Source: Pseudomonas putida | Lineage (GTDB): Bacteria > Pseudomonadota > Gammaproteobacteria > Pseudomonadales > Pseudomonadaceae | Assembly: GCF_009883635.2 (NCBI RefSeq) | Contig: NZ_CP026115.2 | Span: forward strand, 2,976,001-3,040,000 | Reading direction: 5' to 3' | DNA length: 64,000 nt | Part shown: positions 15,122 to 24,821 of the stretch, one piece after another | How the letters are laid out: each line of letters opens with the position of its first letter | Numbering within the stretch: position 1 is the stretch's first letter | Program-made: the position numbers and the translations under genes | The notes under the pieces: model-generated | Database searches by the model: none | The model's input: only the letters and a program-made list of their open reading frames with translations | What the model was told of the DNA's origin: nothing

Positions 15122-17355
15122 CGCTTGAACAGCCCCTTGAGCGCGTCTTTCAGTTCTGGGCTCACTTTGTCTCCGAGTTTTTCATCGATCTTGTCTTTCA
15201 GGCGGTTGCCGGCCAGCTTGGCCGCGACCTTGCCCAGGCCGTCCTGGTCCAGGCGGCAGGCCTTGGCACCGAGTTCCAGCGGGCCACGGCAGCGCAGCGG
15301 CACTTCCACGCCCACGAAGCGTTCGTTGACCTGGCAGGCCGGGTCGGGCATAGCGCGCTGGTCACCTTCGACGATCACGCCGATGTTGTAGTCCATGCCC
15401 AGCACGCGCAGGTCGAGGTCGCCATGGCCATTGACGGTCAGGCCCGGGATACGTGCCTTGAGGTCCGGGTTGCTGGCCACGCCATTGCGAATCACCAGGC
15501 TGCCGCGCAGTTCTTCGAACGGGGTGTCCTTGCCGCGCGGCTCACCGCTCAGGGTCTTGCGGTTGAGGGTGGCGATGGCCTGGCAGAGTTGCTGTTCAAG
15601 GTTGGCGTTGACCAGCACGCCGTCATTGATGGCGAAGTTTGCGCTGCCATTGAGGGTATCGACCAGTGCCTTCTGGCTGTTACCGGTGGCGGTCAGATCA
15701 CTGGTCAGGGTCAGCAGGCCTTTGACCGGTGGCGTCTGCTCCTTGCCTTCGACCTTGATGAAGTGCTCGACCGGTACCCGGTTGATCTTGGTGTTGATAC
15801 CGAGCTGCGGCACGGCAGGGCGTACGTCGAGGTTGCCCTTGGCTTCGAAAGTGCCGTTGTAGAGGCCGCCACGCAGGGCCTGCAAGGTCAGGAGGCCGCC
15901 TTGGCCGGTGGCCTGCAGCTGGGCGTCGCTGATCGGCAGCTTGTCCAGGGTAAGCGAGCCGAAGGCCAGGTCGGCCTGCAGGTCGAGTGCGCGCAGGCGG
16001 TCGACCGGCAGCAGCTTGTCATCACTCCAGGCCACCTGGGTCGGGGCGTTGGGCAATGGCGAGCTACCAGCAGCGGCCACGGCGGTGGACTCCTGTTGCT
16101 GGACCTCGGCCTGGCGTGCGGCAGTGGCACCCTTGGCCTCTTCGCTCTTGGCCGGCATGTAGCGATCGGCGTCGAACTTGTCGCCTTTGAGCTGCAGGCG
16201 CAGGGCCTGCTTGGCGAAGTCCTCAATGGCCACACGGCCGGTGAAGGTGCTGTCGTCCAGTTTCACGGCCAGGTCGGCCAAGGTCAGGCTGGTTGGCGTG
16301 CCTTGCAGGCGGGTCACCAGCTCCAGCTTGCCGAATGCGGCGGGGTCTGTGGTGACCGGCAGCGGGTGGCCGATGCCGTCGAGGAAGGTGCGCAGGTTGA
16401 ACTGGGCGATGGACAGGCCGCCACTCAGTTGCGGGGTCTTATCCAGTTCACGCACGTTCAGCTCGCCGAGGGCACGCAGCTGGTTGGCCGAGACCTTCAG
16501 GCTGTTCCACGAGGCCACGTTGGCACCCATGTCGACCAGCAACTGGCCCTGGGCGCCAAAGGTGACGGTCTTGCCGCCGGTAGGTTCGCCCGAGGTTTCG
16601 CCGGTCAGGCGCAGGTCTTCGAAGTTGTAGCGCTTGAGCTTGCGGTCGAAGCGCAGTTCGCCAGCCAGCTCGGTGCGGGCCTTGATGGCCGGCTGGCTGG
16701 CGCTGAGGAAGGCACTGGCCTTGAGGGCGATGTTGGTGCCTTCGTGGACCGGGCCGGTGCTCAGCTGGATGCTTTCGGCGCTGTAGCTCTGGCCGCTCTT
16801 GGCATCGGTGTAGTAGACCCGGGCGTTGTTCACGGTGAGGCTGTCGATGTCGAGCTTCACCGCACGTTCGTTGCTGCTTTCGACAGGTTTGGCGGGCTGC
16901 TCGGCAGGCGCCTGGGCGGGGGCATTGGCAGTGCCATCGGTTGCAGCCGGCAGCGGTTTGCCGATGTCTTCCCAGTTGCCGTGGCCGTTTTCGTCACGCG
17001 CCAGGGTCAGGTTGAGGCCTTCGACGCGAACATCGCTCATCTGCACTTCGCGGCGCAGCAATGGCAGCACGCGCACGGAGAGACCGAGCATCTGCAGGTC
17101 GGCGAACGGCTCCTTGGGTTTGGTCAGGGTGGCGATGCTGGCTTCGTGCAGCTCCAGGCCCAGCCAGGGGAACAGGCTCCAGCCGATGTCGCCGTTGAGG
17201 GTCAGCTCGACGTGGGCCTTGTCGCGCGCCAACTGGCGGATCTCGTCTTTGTAGTCGTTGGGATCGAAGAGGTGGGTCAGGGCGAAGCCCAGCGCCACGA
17301 TGATCAGCAGCAACCCGAGAAGCCCAAGTCCCAGGATTTTGCCGAACGCTTTCAT
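15118..17355 (-). CDS. AsmA family protein
   Basis: A 745-residue envelope protein. One N-terminal membrane anchor (LGLLGLLLIIVALGFALTHL, about residues 10-29) is followed by the AsmA domain with FDPNDYKDEIRQLARDKAHV. A long beta-rich periplasmic region with a low-complexity linker (about 135-165, Ala/Pro-rich) follows, and then the C-terminal AsmA_2-like part with FAINDGVLVNANLEQQLC. AsmA-like proteins are linked to phospholipid movement between membranes. It is the first gene of the asmA-mutY-yggX operon. Confidence 0.88.
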   Translation of the reverse strand: MKAFGKILGLGLLGLLLIIVALGFALTHLFDPNDYKDEIRQLARDKAHVELTLNGDIGWSLFPWLGLELHEASIATLTKPKEPFADLQMLGLSVRVLPLLRREVQMSDVRVEGLNLTLARDENGHGNWEDIGKPLPAATDGTANAPAQAPAEQPAKPVESSNERAVKLDIDSLTVNNARVYYTDAKSGQSYSAESIQLSTGPVHEGTNIALKASAFLSASQPAIKARTELAGELRFDRKLKRYNFEDLRLTGETSGEPTGGKTVTFGAQGQLLVDMGANVASWNSLKVSANQLRALGELNVRELDKTPQLSGGLSIAQFNLRTFLDGIGHPLPVTTDPAAFGKLELVTRLQGTPTSLTLADLAVKLDDSTFTGRVAIEDFAKQALRLQLKGDKFDADRYMPAKSEEAKGATAARQAEVQQQESTAVAAAGSSPLPNAPTQVAWSDDKLLPVDRLRALDLQADLAFGSLTLDKLPISDAQLQATGQGGLLTLQALRGGLYNGTFEAKGNLDVRPAVPQLGINTKINRVPVEHFIKVEGKEQTPPVKGLLTLTSDLTATGNSQKALVDTLNGSANFAINDGVLVNANLEQQLCQAIATLNRKTLSGEPRGKDTPFEELRGSLVIRNGVASNPDLKARIPGLTVNGHGDLDLRVLGMDYNIGVIVEGDQRAMPDPACQVNERFVGVEVPLRCRGPLELGAKACRLDQDGLGKVAAKLAGNRLKDKIDEKLGDKVSPELKDALKGLFKR

Positions 17356-17722
17356 GGGCGAGTCCTTGTAGTCCGTAGAGTGAATTCCGAACGGCTGAGT
17401 ATAGCGCCGCAGGGGTGGGCCCTGCGTATTCGACTAGCGATGCAGGACATTTCCGATGTTTGCGGGATTCGACAGTTGTGGTCTAGGCAGTTCCTTCGAC
17501 GCTGGATTTAGCAGAAATACCGATTCAGCCAGGCGAAAAATAACGATATCAGATTGCTTTCATGTCATCTGCGAACTGGTACCCTTGTGCCGCTTTGCGG
17601 AGCGGCCGCGACCCATTGTCGCGGAGCGTTACCCAGGGAAAAGGCCAGTTCGCCCTGCGTGCGAGTACAAGAGCCCGGGATGCAATCCGCCAGCACTGTC
17701 TACCTACAAAAGGATCGAATCC
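17356..17722. other. Divergent intergenic region asmA / MFS
   Basis: No gene is visible. It contains a hairpin ccgcgac-ccatt-gtcgcgg near 17605-17623 in the leader of the MFS gene. The reading-frame extension of the MFS ORF into this region has poor composition and no start signal. Confidence 0.35.
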
Positions 17723-19384
17723 ATGAGCAGTACCATCACGGCAGGGGGGCTGGCCAGCGCGCCAAGCTTCCTGTCGAAGGAGCGCATCATCGCCCGCCCG
17801 GGCTTCAACCGCTGGCTGGTCCCGCCAGCCGCCCTGGCCATCCACCTGTGCATCGGCATGGCCTATGGCTTCTCGGTGTTCTGGTTGCCACTGTCGCAAG
17901 CCATCGGCATCACCGCGCCGGTTGCCTGTTCGGCCGACATGGGCTTCATCGCCCGTATGTTCAGCGCCGAATGCGACTGGCCGATCTCGATGCTGAGCTG
18001 GATCTACACCCTGTTCTTCGTCTTCCTTGGCTGCTCGGCCGCAGTACTTGGCGGCTGGCTGGAACACGCCGGCCCGCGCAAGGCGGGCCTGGTTTCGGCG
18101 CTGTGCTGGTGTGGCGGCATGCTGATCTCGGCGATCGGCGTGAAGACCCACCAGCTGTGGCTGATGTGGCTGGGTTCCGGTGTGATTGGCGGTATCGGCC
18201 TGGGCCTGGGCTATATTTCGCCGGTCTCTACCCTGATCAAGTGGTTCCCGGACAAGCGCGGCATGGCCACCGGCATGGCGATCATGGGCTTCGGTGGTGG
18301 CGCCATGGTTGGCGCACCGCTGGCTACGGCGCTGATGGGCCACTTCGGTAACGAGCATGAGGTGGGTGTGTGGCAGAGCTTCGTCGCCATGGCCGCGATC
18401 TACTTCGTGTTCATGACCGCCGGCGCCCTGGCTTACCGCGTACCGCCGACCGGCTGGAAACCTGAAGGCTGGACTGCCCCGGTGAAAAATGCCGGCAATG
18501 GCATGGTCACCGACCGTCACGTGCACGTCAGCGTCGCCTGGAAAACCCCGCAGTTCGCCTTGGTATGGCTGGTGCTGTGCCTGAACGTCTCGGCCGGTAT
18601 CGGCATCCTCGGCATGGCGTCGCCGCTGCTGCAGGAAGTGTTCGCTGGCAAGCTGCTGGGTAACGAGCTGACTTTCAGTGAGCTGAATGCCGCACAATTG
18701 GCGCAGATCGCCGCCATTGCTGCCGGCTTCACCGGCCTGCTGAGCCTGTTCAACATCGGTGGACGCTTCTTCTGGGCGTCGTTCTCCGACTACATCGGCC
18801 GCAAGAACACCTACTTCGCCTTCTTCGCCCTGGGCGTCGGCCTCTACAGCCTGGTGCCGAACATGGGCCACCTGGGCAACGTGGCGCTGTTCGTGGCGGC
18901 GTTCTGCATCATCCTGTCGATGTACGGCGGTGGCTTCTCCACCGTGCCGGCCTACCTGGCCGACCTGTTCGGCACGCAGATGGTCGGTGCCATCCACGGT
19001 CGCCTGCTGACCGCCTGGGCCGCAGCCGGCGTACTGGGCCCGGTGCTGATCACCTACCTGCGCGAGTACCAGCTGGCGTCGGGCGTGGAGCGTGCGGCAG
19101 CGTACGACATGACCCTGTACATCCTCGCCGGCCTGCTGGTGCTGGGCTTTATCTGCAACCTGCTGATCCGCCCGGTCGCCGACAAGTACTTCATGACCGA
19201 TGCCGAGCTGGCTGCCGAGCGTGCGCTGAGCCACGACAAAGGTGCTGACGGTGCGCGTTCGCTGGAGTGGCACGCCGCGCCGGGTAGCCTGCCGCTGGTG
19301 CTGCTGGCTTGGGCTGTGGTGGTGATTCCGCTGGCCTGGGGTGTGTGGATTACCCTGCAGAAGACCGCTGTACTGTTCCATTGA
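17723..19384 (+). CDS. MFS transporter, oxalate/formate antiporter (OFA) type
   Basis: The 553-residue protein has about 12 membrane segments. The OFA-type N-terminus is FNRWLVPPAALAIHLCIGMA, then YGFSVFWLPLSQ. The central SPVSTLIKWFPDKRGMATGM motif is diagnostic of OxlT/YhjX-like carriers, and NIGGRFFWASFSDYIGRK is the MFS loop 8-9 motif. An insert with two Cys residues (VACSADMGFIARMFSAECDW) follows the first helix. The C-terminal 50 residues after the last canonical helix add another hydrophobic segment. The substrate is unknown (a small mono- or dicarboxylate is likely). I chose ATG 17723 because it precedes the conserved N-terminus; only a weak GGA is present upstream. Confidence 0.8.
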   Translation: MSSTITAGGLASAPSFLSKERIIARPGFNRWLVPPAALAIHLCIGMAYGFSVFWLPLSQAIGITAPVACSADMGFIARMFSAECDWPISMLSWIYTLFFVFLGCSAAVLGGWLEHAGPRKAGLVSALCWCGGMLISAIGVKTHQLWLMWLGSGVIGGIGLGLGYISPVSTLIKWFPDKRGMATGMAIMGFGGGAMVGAPLATALMGHFGNEHEVGVWQSFVAMAAIYFVFMTAGALAYRVPPTGWKPEGWTAPVKNAGNGMVTDRHVHVSVAWKTPQFALVWLVLCLNVSAGIGILGMASPLLQEVFAGKLLGNELTFSELNAAQLAQIAAIAAGFTGLLSLFNIGGRFFWASFSDYIGRKNTYFAFFALGVGLYSLVPNMGHLGNVALFVAAFCIILSMYGGGFSTVPAYLADLFGTQMVGAIHGRLLTAWAAAGVLGPVLITYLREYQLASGVERAAAYDMTLYILAGLLVLGFICNLLIRPVADKYFMTDAELAAERALSHDKGADGARSLEWHAAPGSLPLVLLAWAVVVIPLAWGVWITLQKTAVLFH

Positions 19385-19487
19385 TGTAGCCGTCTGGGGG
19401 TTGCCTTGCAGCCCCCATGACCTGCTTGTATAGACCTGTAGGGCCGTCCGGCCCCGCAAATCCTTGCCATGCCATATGTCATCCGCG

Positions 19488-19517
19488 TTTCAAGCGGGCG
19501 CGTTCTGGGCCTATAAT
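19488..19517 (+). promoter_or_regulatory. his operon promoter
   Basis: A perfect TATAAT is at 19512-19517 with TTTCAA 18 bp upstream. The hisB ATG is 38 bp downstream of the -10. Confidence 0.6.
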
Positions 19518-19554
19518 GGAGCCCTTTTCGCCCAATGATTTTGCGGAGCTGGTG

Positions 19555-20148
19555 ATGGTCGAACGTAAGGCTTCCGTCGAGCGCAATACCCTGGAAACCC
19601 AGGTCAAGTGCTCGATCAACCTCGATGGCAGTGGCAAGGCCCGATTCGATATCGGTGTGCCTTTCCTTGAACACATGCTGGACCAGATCGCCCGTCATGG
19701 GCTGATCGATCTGGATATCGAGTGCAAGGGTGACCTGCATATCGACGATCACCATACCGTCGAAGACGTCGGTATCACCCTGGGCATGGCATTCGCCCAG
19801 GCCATCGGCGACAAGAAAGGCATCTTCCGCTACGGCCACGCCTATGTGCCGCTGGACGAAGCCCTGTCGCGCGTGGTCATCGACTTCTCCGGCCGCCCAG
19901 GCCTGCAGATGCATGTGCCCTACACCCGCGCCAGCGTTGGCGGCTTCGATGTCGACCTGTTCCAGGAATTCTTCCAGGGCTTCGTCAACCACGCCCTGGT
20001 GACCCTGCACATCGACAACCTGCGTGGCCACAACACCCACCACCAGATCGAAACCGTGTTCAAGGCTTTCGGCCGCGCCCTGCGCATGGCCGTGACCCTC
20101 GACGAGCGCATGGCCGGGCAGATGCCGTCGACCAAAGGGTGCCTGTAA
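19555..20148 (+). CDS. hisB: Imidazoleglycerol-phosphate dehydratase HisB
   Basis: A 197-residue manganese enzyme, the dehydration step of histidine synthesis. The metal-binding motifs are present: [12 protein letters not shown] (residues about 42-53), [11 protein letters not shown] (about 65-75) and the C-terminal [12 protein letters not shown]. It is the monofunctional form, without the phosphatase domain of the E. coli protein. ATG 19555 follows a GGAG. The stop is directly joined to the hisH ATG. Confidence 0.97.
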   Translation: MVERKASVERNTLETQVKCSINLDGSGKARFDIGVPFLEHMLDQIARHGLIDLDIECKGDLHIDDHHTVEDVGITLGMAFAQAIGDKKGIFRYGHAYVPLDEALSRVVIDFSGRPGLQMHVPYTRASVGGFDVDLFQEFFQGFVNHALVTLHIDNLRGHNTHHQIETVFKAFGRALRMAVTLDERMAGQMPSTKGCL

Positions 20149-20787
20149 ATGCAGACGGTAGCCGTAATCGACTATGGCATGGGCAACCTGCACTCGGTGG
20201 CCAAGGCGCTCGAGCACGTCGGCGCCGGCAAGGTGCTGGTCACCAGCGACGCCGCAGTGATCCGCGAGGCTGACCGCGTGGTGTTCCCGGGTGTGGGCGC
20301 GATTCGCGACTGCATGGCCGAAATCCGCCGCCTGGGCTTCGACAGCCTGGTCCGCGAAGTGAGCCAGGACCGCCCGTTCCTCGGCATCTGCGTCGGCATG
20401 CAAGCGCTGCTGGACCATAGCGAGGAGAACGACGGTGTCGACTGCATCGGCCTGTTCCCTGGCCAGGTGCGCTTCTTTGGCAAAGACCTGAAAGAAGACG
20501 GCGAGCACCTGAAGGTGCCGCACATGGGCTGGAACGAAGTCAGCCAGACCATCGACCACCCGCTATGGCACGACATTTCCGACCGTGCGCGCTTCTATTT
20601 CGTGCACAGCTACTACATCAATGCCGGCAAACCGGGCCAGGTAGTCGGCCGTGGCCACTATGGCGTCGACTTCGCTGCCGCGCTGGCCGATGGCTCGCGC
20701 TTTGCCGTGCAGTTCCACCCGGAGAAGAGCCATACCCATGGCCTGCAGCTGTTGCAGAACTTCGTCGCCTGGGACGGGCGCTGGTAA
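20149..20787 (+). CDS. hisH: Imidazole glycerol phosphate synthase subunit HisH
   Basis: The 212-residue glutaminase subunit supplies ammonia to HisF. The class I amidotransferase triad is visible: nucleophile C81 in [10 protein letters not shown], and the His and Glu of QFHPEKSH near residue 195. PGVGA at 47-51 forms part of the oxyanion strand. It starts immediately after hisB and ends directly at the next gene's ATG, so translation is coupled. Confidence 0.97.
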   Translation: MQTVAVIDYGMGNLHSVAKALEHVGAGKVLVTSDAAVIREADRVVFPGVGAIRDCMAEIRRLGFDSLVREVSQDRPFLGICVGMQALLDHSEENDGVDCIGLFPGQVRFFGKDLKEDGEHLKVPHMGWNEVSQTIDHPLWHDISDRARFYFVHSYYINAGKPGQVVGRGHYGVDFAAALADGSRFAVQFHPEKSHTHGLQLLQNFVAWDGRW

Positions 20788-21048
20788 ATGAGCCGTTCGA
20801 AGACCAAGGCCCCGGTCATCACCCTGGCCCCCGAAGAGGAACGCGAGGCGCTCGACACGCTCAAGCGCTTCCTGGAAGACCGCTTCGAGCTGCAGCTCGG
20901 GTCGTTCGAGGTGGCCGAGGTCCTCGAGCTGTTCAGCAAAGAAATTGCACCCCATTACTACAACAGGGCGATTGCCGATGTTCAGCTGCACCTCAAGGAG
21001 CGGTTCGAGAGCATCGAAAGCGATCTGTGGGCACTCGAAAAGCCCTGA
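20788..21048 (+). CDS. DUF2164 family protein within the his operon
   Basis: An 86-residue helical protein (ITLAPEEEREALDTLKRFLE, then SFEVAEVLELFSKEIAPHYY, NRAIADVQLHL) that matches DUF2164. It begins at the nucleotide after the hisH stop, 27 bp before hisA. It has no known role in histidine synthesis. The position is conserved in pseudomonads, which suggests a shared expression need rather than a catalytic step (inference). Confidence 0.85.
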   Translation: MSRSKTKAPVITLAPEEEREALDTLKRFLEDRFELQLGSFEVAEVLELFSKEIAPHYYNRAIADVQLHLKERFESIESDLWALEKP

Positions 21049-21075
21049 ACCCCCAAGAACAGACAGGTTCCCAAG

Positions 21076-21813
21076 ATGCTGATTATCCCCGCTATCGATC
21101 TGAAGGACGGTGCCTGCGTGCGCCTGCGCCAGGGCCGCATGGAAGACTCCACGGTATTCTCCGACGACCCGGTGAGCATGGCCGCCAAGTGGGTCGAGGG
21201 TGGCTGCCGCCGCCTGCACCTGGTCGACCTCAACGGCGCCTTCGAAGGCCAGCCGGTCAACGGTGAAGTGGTCACCGCCATCGCCAAGCGCTACCCGAAC
21301 CTGCCGATCCAGATCGGCGGCGGCATCCGCTCGCTGGAAACCATCGAGCACTACGTCAAGGCTGGCGTCAGCTACGTGATCATCGGCACCAAGGCGGTCA
21401 AGCAGCCTGAGTTCGTAGCCGAAGCGTGCAAGGCGTTTCCGGGCAAGGTCATTGTTGGCCTGGATGCCAAAGACGGCTTCGTCGCCACCGACGGCTGGGC
21501 GGAAGTGAGCTCGGTGCAGGTCATCGACCTGGCCAAGCGTTTCGAGGCCGATGGCGTTTCGGCGATCGTCTACACCGACATCGCCAAGGACGGCATGATG
21601 CAGGGCTGCAACGTGCCCTTCACCAAAGCCCTGGCTGAAGCCACGCGCATCCCGGTAATCGCCTCGGGCGGCATCCACAACCTGGGCGACATCAAGGCCC
21701 TGCTGGACGCCAAGGCCCCGGGCATCATCGGCGCCATCACCGGCCGTGCCATCTACGAAGGCACCCTCGATGTCGCCGAGGCCCAGGCCTTCTGCGACAA
21801 CTACCAAGGCTGA
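21076..21813 (+). CDS. hisA: ProFAR isomerase HisA
   Basis: The 245-residue (beta/alpha)8 barrel performs the Amadori rearrangement of ProFAR. The two catalytic aspartates are in AIDLKDG (D8) and GLDAKDG (about D130). The phosphate-binding loops GGGIRS and SGGIHN are intact. It lies 10 bp before hisF. Confidence 0.97.
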   Translation: MLIIPAIDLKDGACVRLRQGRMEDSTVFSDDPVSMAAKWVEGGCRRLHLVDLNGAFEGQPVNGEVVTAIAKRYPNLPIQIGGGIRSLETIEHYVKAGVSYVIIGTKAVKQPEFVAEACKAFPGKVIVGLDAKDGFVATDGWAEVSSVQVIDLAKRFEADGVSAIVYTDIAKDGMMQGCNVPFTKALAEATRIPVIASGGIHNLGDIKALLDAKAPGIIGAITGRAIYEGTLDVAEAQAFCDNYQG

Positions 21814-21823
21814 GGACTGAACC

Positions 21824-22594
21824 ATGGCACTGGCCAAGCGCATCATCCCTTGCCTGGACGTGGACAACGGCCGGGTGGTCAAGGGCGTCAAGTTCGAGAA
21901 CATCCGTGATGCCGGCGACCCGGTGGAAATCGCCCGTCGCTACAACGAGCAGGGTGCCGATGAAATCACTTTCCTCGACATCACGGCCAGCGTCGATGGC
22001 CGCGACACCACGCTGCATACCGTCGAGCGCATGGCCAGCCAGGTGTTCATCCCGCTGACCGTGGGCGGTGGCGTGCGCACCGTGCAGGACATCCGCAACC
22101 TGCTCAACGCCGGTGCCGACAAGGTTTCGATCAACACTGCCGCGGTGTTCAACCCGGAGTTCGTCGGCGAGGCGGCGGACCGTTTCGGTTCGCAGTGCAT
22201 CGTCGTCGCCATCGACGCCAAGAAGGTGTCCGGGCCGGGCGAAGAACCGCGCTGGGAGATCTTCACCCACGGCGGGCGCAAGCCGACCGGGCTGGATGCC
22301 GTCGAATGGGCGAAGAAGATGGAAGGCCTGGGTGCCGGCGAGATCCTGCTGACCAGCATGGACCAGGACGGCATGAAGAACGGCTTCGACCTGGGTGTGA
22401 CCCGCGCCATCAGCGATGCGCTGGGGATTCCGGTGATCGCTTCGGGTGGTGTGGGTAACCTGCAGCACCTGGCCGACGGGATTCTGGAAGGGCATGCCAG
22501 CGCGGTGCTGGCGGCCAGCATCTTCCACTTTGGCGAGTACACGGTGCCTGAGGCCAAGGCCTACATGGCTTCGCGCGGCATCGTAGTTCGCTGA
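21824..22594 (+). CDS. hisF: Imidazole glycerol phosphate synthase subunit HisF
   Basis: The 256-residue cyclase barrel partners HisH. The catalytic Asp11 is in [13 protein letters not shown] and the second Asp in AIDAKK (about 130). The phosphate sites are VGGGVR and SGGVGN. It is the last gene of hisBH-DUF2164-hisAF and is followed by a REP pair. Confidence 0.97.
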   Translation: MALAKRIIPCLDVDNGRVVKGVKFENIRDAGDPVEIARRYNEQGADEITFLDITASVDGRDTTLHTVERMASQVFIPLTVGGGVRTVQDIRNLLNAGADKVSINTAAVFNPEFVGEAADRFGSQCIVVAIDAKKVSGPGEEPRWEIFTHGGRKPTGLDAVEWAKKMEGLGAGEILLTSMDQDGMKNGFDLGVTRAISDALGIPVIASGGVGNLQHLADGILEGHASAVLAASIFHFGEYTVPEAKAYMASRGIVVR

Positions 22595-22620
22595 GACATT
22601 GATTGGGGCTGCTGTGCAGC

Positions 22621-22693
22621 CCATTCGCGGGACAAGCCCGCTCCCACAAGGTCAACCGATAACCCTGTGGGAGCGGGCTTGTCCCGCGAATGG
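22621..22693. repeat. REP pair (BIME)
   Basis: Perfect 28-bp arms (22621-22648 and 22666-22693) around a 17-bp spacer lie between the convergent hisF and cbcV genes. Confidence 0.88.
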
Positions 22694-22716
22694 GCCGCAC
22701 CGCGGCCCCAATTGCA

Positions 22717-23895
22717 TCACCCGTGATTCTTGCCGAGCAAGGCGTGGTAAAGCTCGGTATCCCCAAGAATCCCCACCACCTTGTCATTCTCCTGCAGCAC
22801 CAGCTTGTTCCCGGTCTGGTAGCGAATCTGCAGCGCCTCACGCATGCCAATGTCAGCATGCACCAGCGTCGGCTTGCGCCCCAGCCCTTCCACGGCCTGC
22901 CCCGGCACCCAGTTCTGCATGTCCAGCCCGTTCTGCCCCTGGCGTGCACGCTTGATCGAATTCCCTTCACCCAGGTCCAGCCACGAATCGCCACCCGGGT
23001 CCAGGCACACCGAGCCGTTGACCCGTTTGCAGTTGTCCAGGCTGCGCATCAGGCTGCGGCCGCACAGCACGTTCAGCGGGTTGGTGTGGGCGACGAAGGT
23101 ACGCACGTACTCGTCGGCCGGGTTCAGCACGATCTCTTCCGGCTTGCTGTACTGGATGATCCGCCCGTCCTTCATGATGGCGATGCGGCTGCCCAGCTTC
23201 AGGGCCTCGTCGAGGTCGTGGCTGACAAACACGATGGTCTTGCTCAGCTTGGCCTGCAGCCCCAGCAACTCGTCTTGCAGGCCTTGGCGGATCAGCGGGT
23301 CGAGGGCCGAGAACGGTTCGTCCATCAGCAAGATGTCGGCATCCATCGCCAGCGCCCGGGCCAGGCCCACCCGCTGCTGCATGCCGCCGGAGAGTTCGTC
23401 CGGCTTCTTGTTGCGCCACTGGGTCAGGCCAACCAGTTCGAGCTTCTCGTCGACCAGCTTGCGCCGTTCCTTTTCCGGGCGGCCCTGCATCTCAAGGCCG
23501 AAGCTGATGTTCTCGCGCACCGTCAGCCATGGCATCAGGGCGAACTTCTGGAACACCATGGCGATGCGCTTGGTGCGCATCATCTTCAGTTCTGCCGGGG
23601 TGCAGTGGGCAATGTCGATGTGCTTGCCTTCATGCTCGACGAACAGCTTGCCGCGGCTCACGGTGTTGAGTCCGTTGATGCAGCGCAGCAGGCTCGACTT
23701 GCCCGAGCCGGACAGGCCCATCAGCACGCAGATCTCGCCTTTGTTGATATCCAGGTTGGCCTTTTCCACACCGACCACCAGGCCGGTCTGCTTGAGGATC
23801 TGTTCGCGGGTCTGGCCCTTGTCCAGCAGCGCCAGTGCTTCGCGCGGCTTGTTGGAGAAGATGACGTCGACGTCTTCGAATCGAATGATGCTCAT
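22717..23895 (-). CDS. cbcV: Choline/betaine ABC transporter ATPase
   Basis: A 392-residue ProV-type ATPase. It has Walker A GLSGSGKSS (about 59-67), signature LSGGMQQR (about 163-170) and Walker B ILLMDEPFSALD (about 182-193). The C-terminal region of about 100 residues has CBS-like features (MREALQIRYQTGNKLVLQEN, then DKVVGILGD), as in osmoregulated quaternary-amine transporters. The gene overlaps the permease gene by 4 bp (ATGA). In Pseudomonas the CbcWV core serves several binding proteins (CbcX choline, CaiX carnitine, BetX betaine). Confidence 0.9.
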   Translation of the reverse strand: MSIIRFEDVDVIFSNKPREALALLDKGQTREQILKQTGLVVGVEKANLDINKGEICVLMGLSGSGKSSLLRCINGLNTVSRGKLFVEHEGKHIDIAHCTPAELKMMRTKRIAMVFQKFALMPWLTVRENISFGLEMQGRPEKERRKLVDEKLELVGLTQWRNKKPDELSGGMQQRVGLARALAMDADILLMDEPFSALDPLIRQGLQDELLGLQAKLSKTIVFVSHDLDEALKLGSRIAIMKDGRIIQYSKPEEIVLNPADEYVRTFVAHTNPLNVLCGRSLMRSLDNCKRVNGSVCLDPGGDSWLDLGEGNSIKRARQGQNGLDMQNWVPGQAVEGLGRKPTLVHADIGMREALQIRYQTGNKLVLQENDKVVGILGDTELYHALLGKNHG

Positions 23896-24737
23896 GCCTC
23901 ACCCCTTACCGGCAGTTCCGGTTGCTTGCAGATACGGTCGAGCATGATCGCCAGCAGCACGATCGCCAGGCCTGCTTCGAAGCCCAGGGAGATATCAGCG
24001 GTGTTCAGTGCGTTGACCACGGGTTTACCCAGGCCATCGGCGCCCACCAGGGCGGCAATCACCACCATCGACAGCGACAGCATGATGCACTGGGTGACGC
24101 CGGCGGCGATGCTCGGCATCGCGTGCGGCAGTTCGATGCGGGTGAGCAGCTGGCGGCGCGAGCAGCCAAACGCCTTGCCGGCGTCCATCAGCTCTTGCGG
24201 CACGTCGCAGATACCCAGGTAGGTCAGGCGGATTGGCGCGGCGATGGCGAACACCACCGTCGAAATCAGCCCCGGCACCACGCCCAGGCCGAACAGGGTC
24301 AGGGTCGGGATCAGGTAGACGAAGGTCGGCACGGTCTGCATCAGGTCGAGCACCGGGCGCATGGCGGTATAGAACATCGGCTTGTGCGCGGCGACGATGC
24401 CCAGCGGCACGCCGATGGCCACGCAGACCACGGTGGCGAAGGTCACCTGGGCCAAGGTCTCCATGGTTTCCTGCCAGTACCCCAGGTTGAGGATCAGCAG
24501 GAAGGAGAGGGCGACGAATGCGGTAAGCGCCCACTTGCGCTGGATGAAGTGCGCCAGGGCGGCGAACAGGGCGATGAGCACGAACGGGTTGAAGAAGGTC
24601 AGGGTACTGGTGACGCCATGGATCATGAACTCCAGGCCACGGGCAATGGCGTCGAAGTAGTTCGCGCCATTCTGGGTCAGCCATTCGACGAACGACGCGA
24701 TGTACTGACCCAAGGGTATTTTCTGATCGATAAGCAT
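23892..24737 (-). CDS. cbcW: Choline/betaine ABC transporter permease
   Basis: The 281-residue ProW-type permease has about six membrane segments (for example FFNPFVLIALFAALAHFI and LTAFVALSFLLILNL). The permease-ATPase contact loop is near MDAGKAFGCSRRQLLTRIEL. It lies between cbcX upstream (84-bp gap) and cbcV downstream (4-bp overlap). Confidence 0.9.
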   Translation of the reverse strand: MLIDQKIPLGQYIASFVEWLTQNGANYFDAIARGLEFMIHGVTSTLTFFNPFVLIALFAALAHFIQRKWALTAFVALSFLLILNLGYWQETMETLAQVTFATVVCVAIGVPLGIVAAHKPMFYTAMRPVLDLMQTVPTFVYLIPTLTLFGLGVVPGLISTVVFAIAAPIRLTYLGICDVPQELMDAGKAFGCSRRQLLTRIELPHAMPSIAAGVTQCIMLSLSMVVIAALVGADGLGKPVVNALNTADISLGFEAGLAIVLLAIMLDRICKQPELPVRGEA

Positions 24738-24821
24738 GATAGCGAGCTTCCACCTGCAAAGATTGAAATCAGTCCGGGGCGGGCACGGTCCCGCCCCGAG
24801 GTAGCGCTACGACGTATTGCG

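Noticed and set aside
15424..17511. Long plus-strand frame opposite asmA
   Set aside because: Shadow of the AsmA gene; no start signal or domain.
17456..17722. Extended N-terminus of the MFS carrier
   Set aside because: The added residues are not hydrophobic or conserved, and the family start is at 17723.
22690..24222. Plus-strand frame opposite cbcV/cbcW
   Set aside because: The ATPase motifs are on the minus strand; composition here is that of antisense.
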